Shown piece by piece: positions 61,762 through 64,000 of a DNA stretch of 64,000 nucleotides (positions are counted from its first letter, which is position 1; every line of letters begins with the position of its first letter). Source of the DNA: Panorpa germanica (Eukaryota; Arthropoda; Insecta; Mecoptera; Panorpidae); assembly GCA_963678705.1 (NCBI GenBank), contig CAVMBN010000129.1, positions 22,001 through 86,000 of the forward strand, written 5' to 3'. Under the pieces are notes generated by a model that was given only the letters and a program-made list of their open reading frames with translations, was not told where the DNA came from and made no database searches. Made by a program: the position numbers and the translations under genes.

Positions 61762-62779
61762 ATGAGATATTTATAGAAATTCAGTGTGCCTTTGATAATG
61801 TCTGGTGGCCAAGTGACCTTCAAAGAATTAGACCGGCAAAAACCTCTAGGTACGTCTACTGCGCTATGGAGAACTATTTTCATTGTTAAACATTAATTTT
61901 ACAAACCGATTACCGTTCCATGAAAATGCAACTATCTAAAGGTTGTCCTCAGCGATCCGTAATGGGGCCTGAGCTCTGGAACATGGTATTAGACGAGAAC
62001 TGTGTTTCTCACTCGAAAGGTTGTGTAAACGTATGTTTTGCCAACGATAATGTGATCCTTATCGGTGCAAATAGTACAGAACAACTAGAAAGCCGTTCTC
62101 GACCTGCTATAGATAAAATCTGTAGTTTCTTGAAGCTACAAAGCTACGAAACAAATACGGTAACAACGAATGATAAACTTGTAACACACCTTGCGCGTGT
62201 CACAAGGACGGAATGAAGCTTAAACTCGGCAACTATACCGACACTATGCAAAAGGGCATTTATGCCAATGGTTGTGTATTTTGCTTCGGCATGGTATTAC
62301 AGGATTAATCTTCCAGATCTTCCATGCAAAGAACTATGTTATTGACGATGCCGCGTTGTTGCAGAACTGTATCTACAGAAGTGGTGCAGGTGATATTGGG
62401 GACAATTCCTTTAGATTTAAAAATCACTAATGCACTTACTTAGTTAGTGTTAGTGCTAAAATATCAAGTGGTTAAGAAATCAAGAAATCTGTAGAGCTAT
62501 ATAAGGAAGACCTCATATAAACACTACAAATATACGGAAGACAAAAGGTTGCCGCCCACTATCAAGTAAGTCGAATAACATTAACTATAAATAATATTAA
62601 AACACAAGAATTAGTTTACATAAATGCGTGTTTTAAATAATAATGAGAGTGTATTAATTGTTATAAGTTATTTAGTGAACAATATATGCGGTTTTCTTGG
62701 AAATAGTGATTGATCGTTCATGAACATTCAATAGTAACAAACAAATGGTAAGTAAGTAGGCATAAGTACAAGTATGTAT
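61762..62779 (+). repeat. Unit 43, short form (1,018 bp), class C
   Basis: The palm frame is interrupted by CGA-to-TAA-type change at 'cattgttaaac' near 61,887, then open from the next ATG to 62216. The 568-bp deletion junction is at 62432-62449. Confidence 0.93.
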
Positions 62780-64000
62780 ATGAGATATTTATAGAAATTT
62801 AGTGTGCCTTTGTTTATGGCCGGTGGCCAAGTGACCTTCAAAGAATTAGACCGGCAAAAACCTATAGGTACGTCTACTGCGCTATGGAGAACTATTTTCA
62901 TTGTCGAATATTATTTTTCAAACCGATTACCGTTCCGTGAAAAGGCAACTATCTAAAGGTTGTCCTCAGCGATCTGTAATGGGGCCTGAGCTCTGGAACA
63001 TGGTATTCGACGAGAACTGTGTTTCTCACTCGAAAGGTTGTGTAGACATATGTTTTGCCAACGATAATGTGATCCTTATCGGTGCAAATAGTACAGAAAC
63101 CCTAAAAAGCCGTTCTCGACCTGCTATATATAAAATCTGTAGTTTCTTGAAGCTACAAAGCTACGAAACAAATACAGTAACAACGAATGATAAACTTGTA
63201 ACACACCTTGCGCGTGTCACAAGGACAAAATGAAGCTTAAACTCGGCAACTATGCCGACACTATACAAGGGGGCATTTATGCTAATAGTTGTGTATTGTG
63301 CTTCGGCATGGTATTACAGGATCAATCTTTCAGATCTTCCATGTAAAGAACTATGTTATTGACGATGACGCGTTGTTGCAGAACTGTATTTACAGAAGTG
63401 GTGCAAGTGATATTAGAAACAATTCCTTTAGATTTAAAAATCACTCATGCACTTACTCAAGTACAAATTGCGCTAGAACTGAAAAAATTAAATTTTGATG
63501 ATTTAAAATTAATGCGACAAATTTCGAGGATTTAAAGGTTATGCGGCTGTAGGATAAAAGTCTGGAGACGATACCAAATATATTGCCAAAGAGATGAATG
63601 CATATATGCATAAGCTCTGGCAAGACAGATGGGACTTAATACAAAAAGGAAGACCTACGTATTGGTTTACAAGGACGTTAATATTGCTTTGCAACACAAG
63701 TGGTTCCTATCTACTATGTGTGTGATCGGCTCCTGCTACTTTAGGTGAAAAAAGTGATTAAAAGTGAGAAATTAATTATGGAAAAAAATTAAATAAATTA
63801 TATGAATACTTTTTCAAACGAAAAGTATTTAAGTTTGTTTTAAATTTGTGTTAATTTACCCTAAACAAAGTGTTTTTACAAAAGTTTGACTGTTGGAAAC
63901 CAGTGTTAAAAACGAATTTTTCAATACGTGTACACGCGGTCTTATAAACATTACCTCAAATTTGTAACTATGATGTTTGATATAAGACATTAATAGGTGC
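62780..64000 (+). repeat. Unit 44, partial (window edge), class A (IIF, HVKN variant)
   Basis: It is present up to the tail just beyond the CpG palindrome region (cgtgtacacg form). The remaining roughly 365 bp lie outside the window. Confidence 0.93.

Larger units (their letters stand above)
1..64000 (+). repeat. Satellite array built from an R1-clade retrotransposon fragment (44 units)
   Basis: The window is filled by head-to-tail copies of one unit, recognised by recurrence of the same landmarks in the same order: 'atgagatattt', 'ctatggagaacta', 'ggttgtcct', 'ttttgccaacgataatg', 'ggacggaatgaagctt', 'atgcatatatgcat', 'cgcgtacacgcg' and 'gttcatgaacattc'. Unit starts are 1,584-1,589 bp apart in most cases, with a short form of about 1,018 bp and a few private lengths (1,025, 1,154, 1,348, 1,355, 1,578, 1,594). 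All units are on the + strand. Bases 1-3 are the end of a preceding unit and the last unit is cut at 64,000, so the array extends past both edges. The RT-like protein remnants support a LINE origin; clade assignment rests on reading motifs, not on a search. Confidence 0.97.
61762..64000 (+). repeat. Two-unit higher-order repeat of 2,603 bp, copy 2 (units 43-44, cut by the window edge)
   Basis: It matches units 41-42 at +2,603 bp as far as the window allows. Differences noted include 'cattgttaaac' and 'gaaaatgcaac' in unit 43 and 'gatattagaaac' in unit 44. Confidence 0.91.

Noticed and set aside
1-64000. CRISPR array or bacterial origin
   Set aside because: Repeats are 1-1.6 kb with no short repeat-spacer pattern, and the RT fragment belongs to a eukaryotic LINE type rather than a bacterial retron or group II intron.
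1-64000. Domesticated RT gene family under selection
   Set aside because: Catalytic residues are replaced and most units have frameshifts or stops. Four open palm frames (units 4, 18, 25, 41) are too similar to require selection.

Overview
The whole 64 kb window is one direct tandem (head-to-tail, + strand) satellite array. By eye I resolve 44 units: 43 complete and one cut off at the right edge. The standard unit is 1,584-1,589 bp. I saw no unrelated DNA, single-copy protein gene, tRNA, rRNA or CRISPR array. The unit phase used here begins at the conserved 'atgagatattt' string, close to the upstream limit of recognisable coding homology.

Each unit carries a decayed piece of a non-LTR (LINE-type) retrotransposon, most like the R1 clade (relatives include R1, TRAS, SART, RT1, Waldo). 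A full unit reads: (i) about 450 bp of reverse transcriptase (RT) palm, with remnants of motif A (IEIQCAFDNVWWP), motif B (KGCPQRSVMGPELWN) and motif C (CFANDNVILI); (ii) about 510 bp from the C-terminal region, split over several frames (YKGAFMPMVVYCASAWY, then the RTVSTEVVQVILGTIPLDL block, then LWQDRWDLIQKGRPTYWF); (iii) about 620 bp of AT-rich non-coding DNA that resembles a 3' UTR. This fits one 5'-truncated insertion that was later amplified in tandem. R1-clade elements are arthropod elements and the base composition is AT-rich, so an insect or other arthropod genome is the best guess; nothing in the window fixes the species.

The RT is dead throughout. Expected catalytic residues are replaced in essentially every unit (motif A Asp to Glu, first Asp of motif C to Asn, motif B PQG to PQR), on top of class-specific frameshifts and stops. 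I recognise three classes. Class A has a 1-bp deletion ahead of motif B and subtypes named IIL or IIF after the residues following the shift. Class B has two stops in motif B. Class C has the palm frame open, and most of its members are short units of about 1,018 bp lacking 568 bp.

Region by region: 1-12.7 kb (units 1-8) is the most heterogeneous part. 12.7-21 kb holds two copies of a 4,192-bp higher-order repeat of full B, short C and full A. 21-45 kb is a mosaic with one 337-bp internal duplication (unit 25) and two private deletions (units 27 and 31). 45.4-55 kb holds a nearly identical 4,765-bp three-unit repeat, and 59.2-64 kb a 2,603-bp two-unit repeat. This layout is what repeated unequal exchange and gene conversion would leave.

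The non-coding tail carries conserved short elements that could matter if the array is transcribed: a perfect three-part heat-shock-element-like motif next to most unit boundaries, a degenerate TTAGG-like stretch, AATAAA signals and two palindromes. Their function is inference only.
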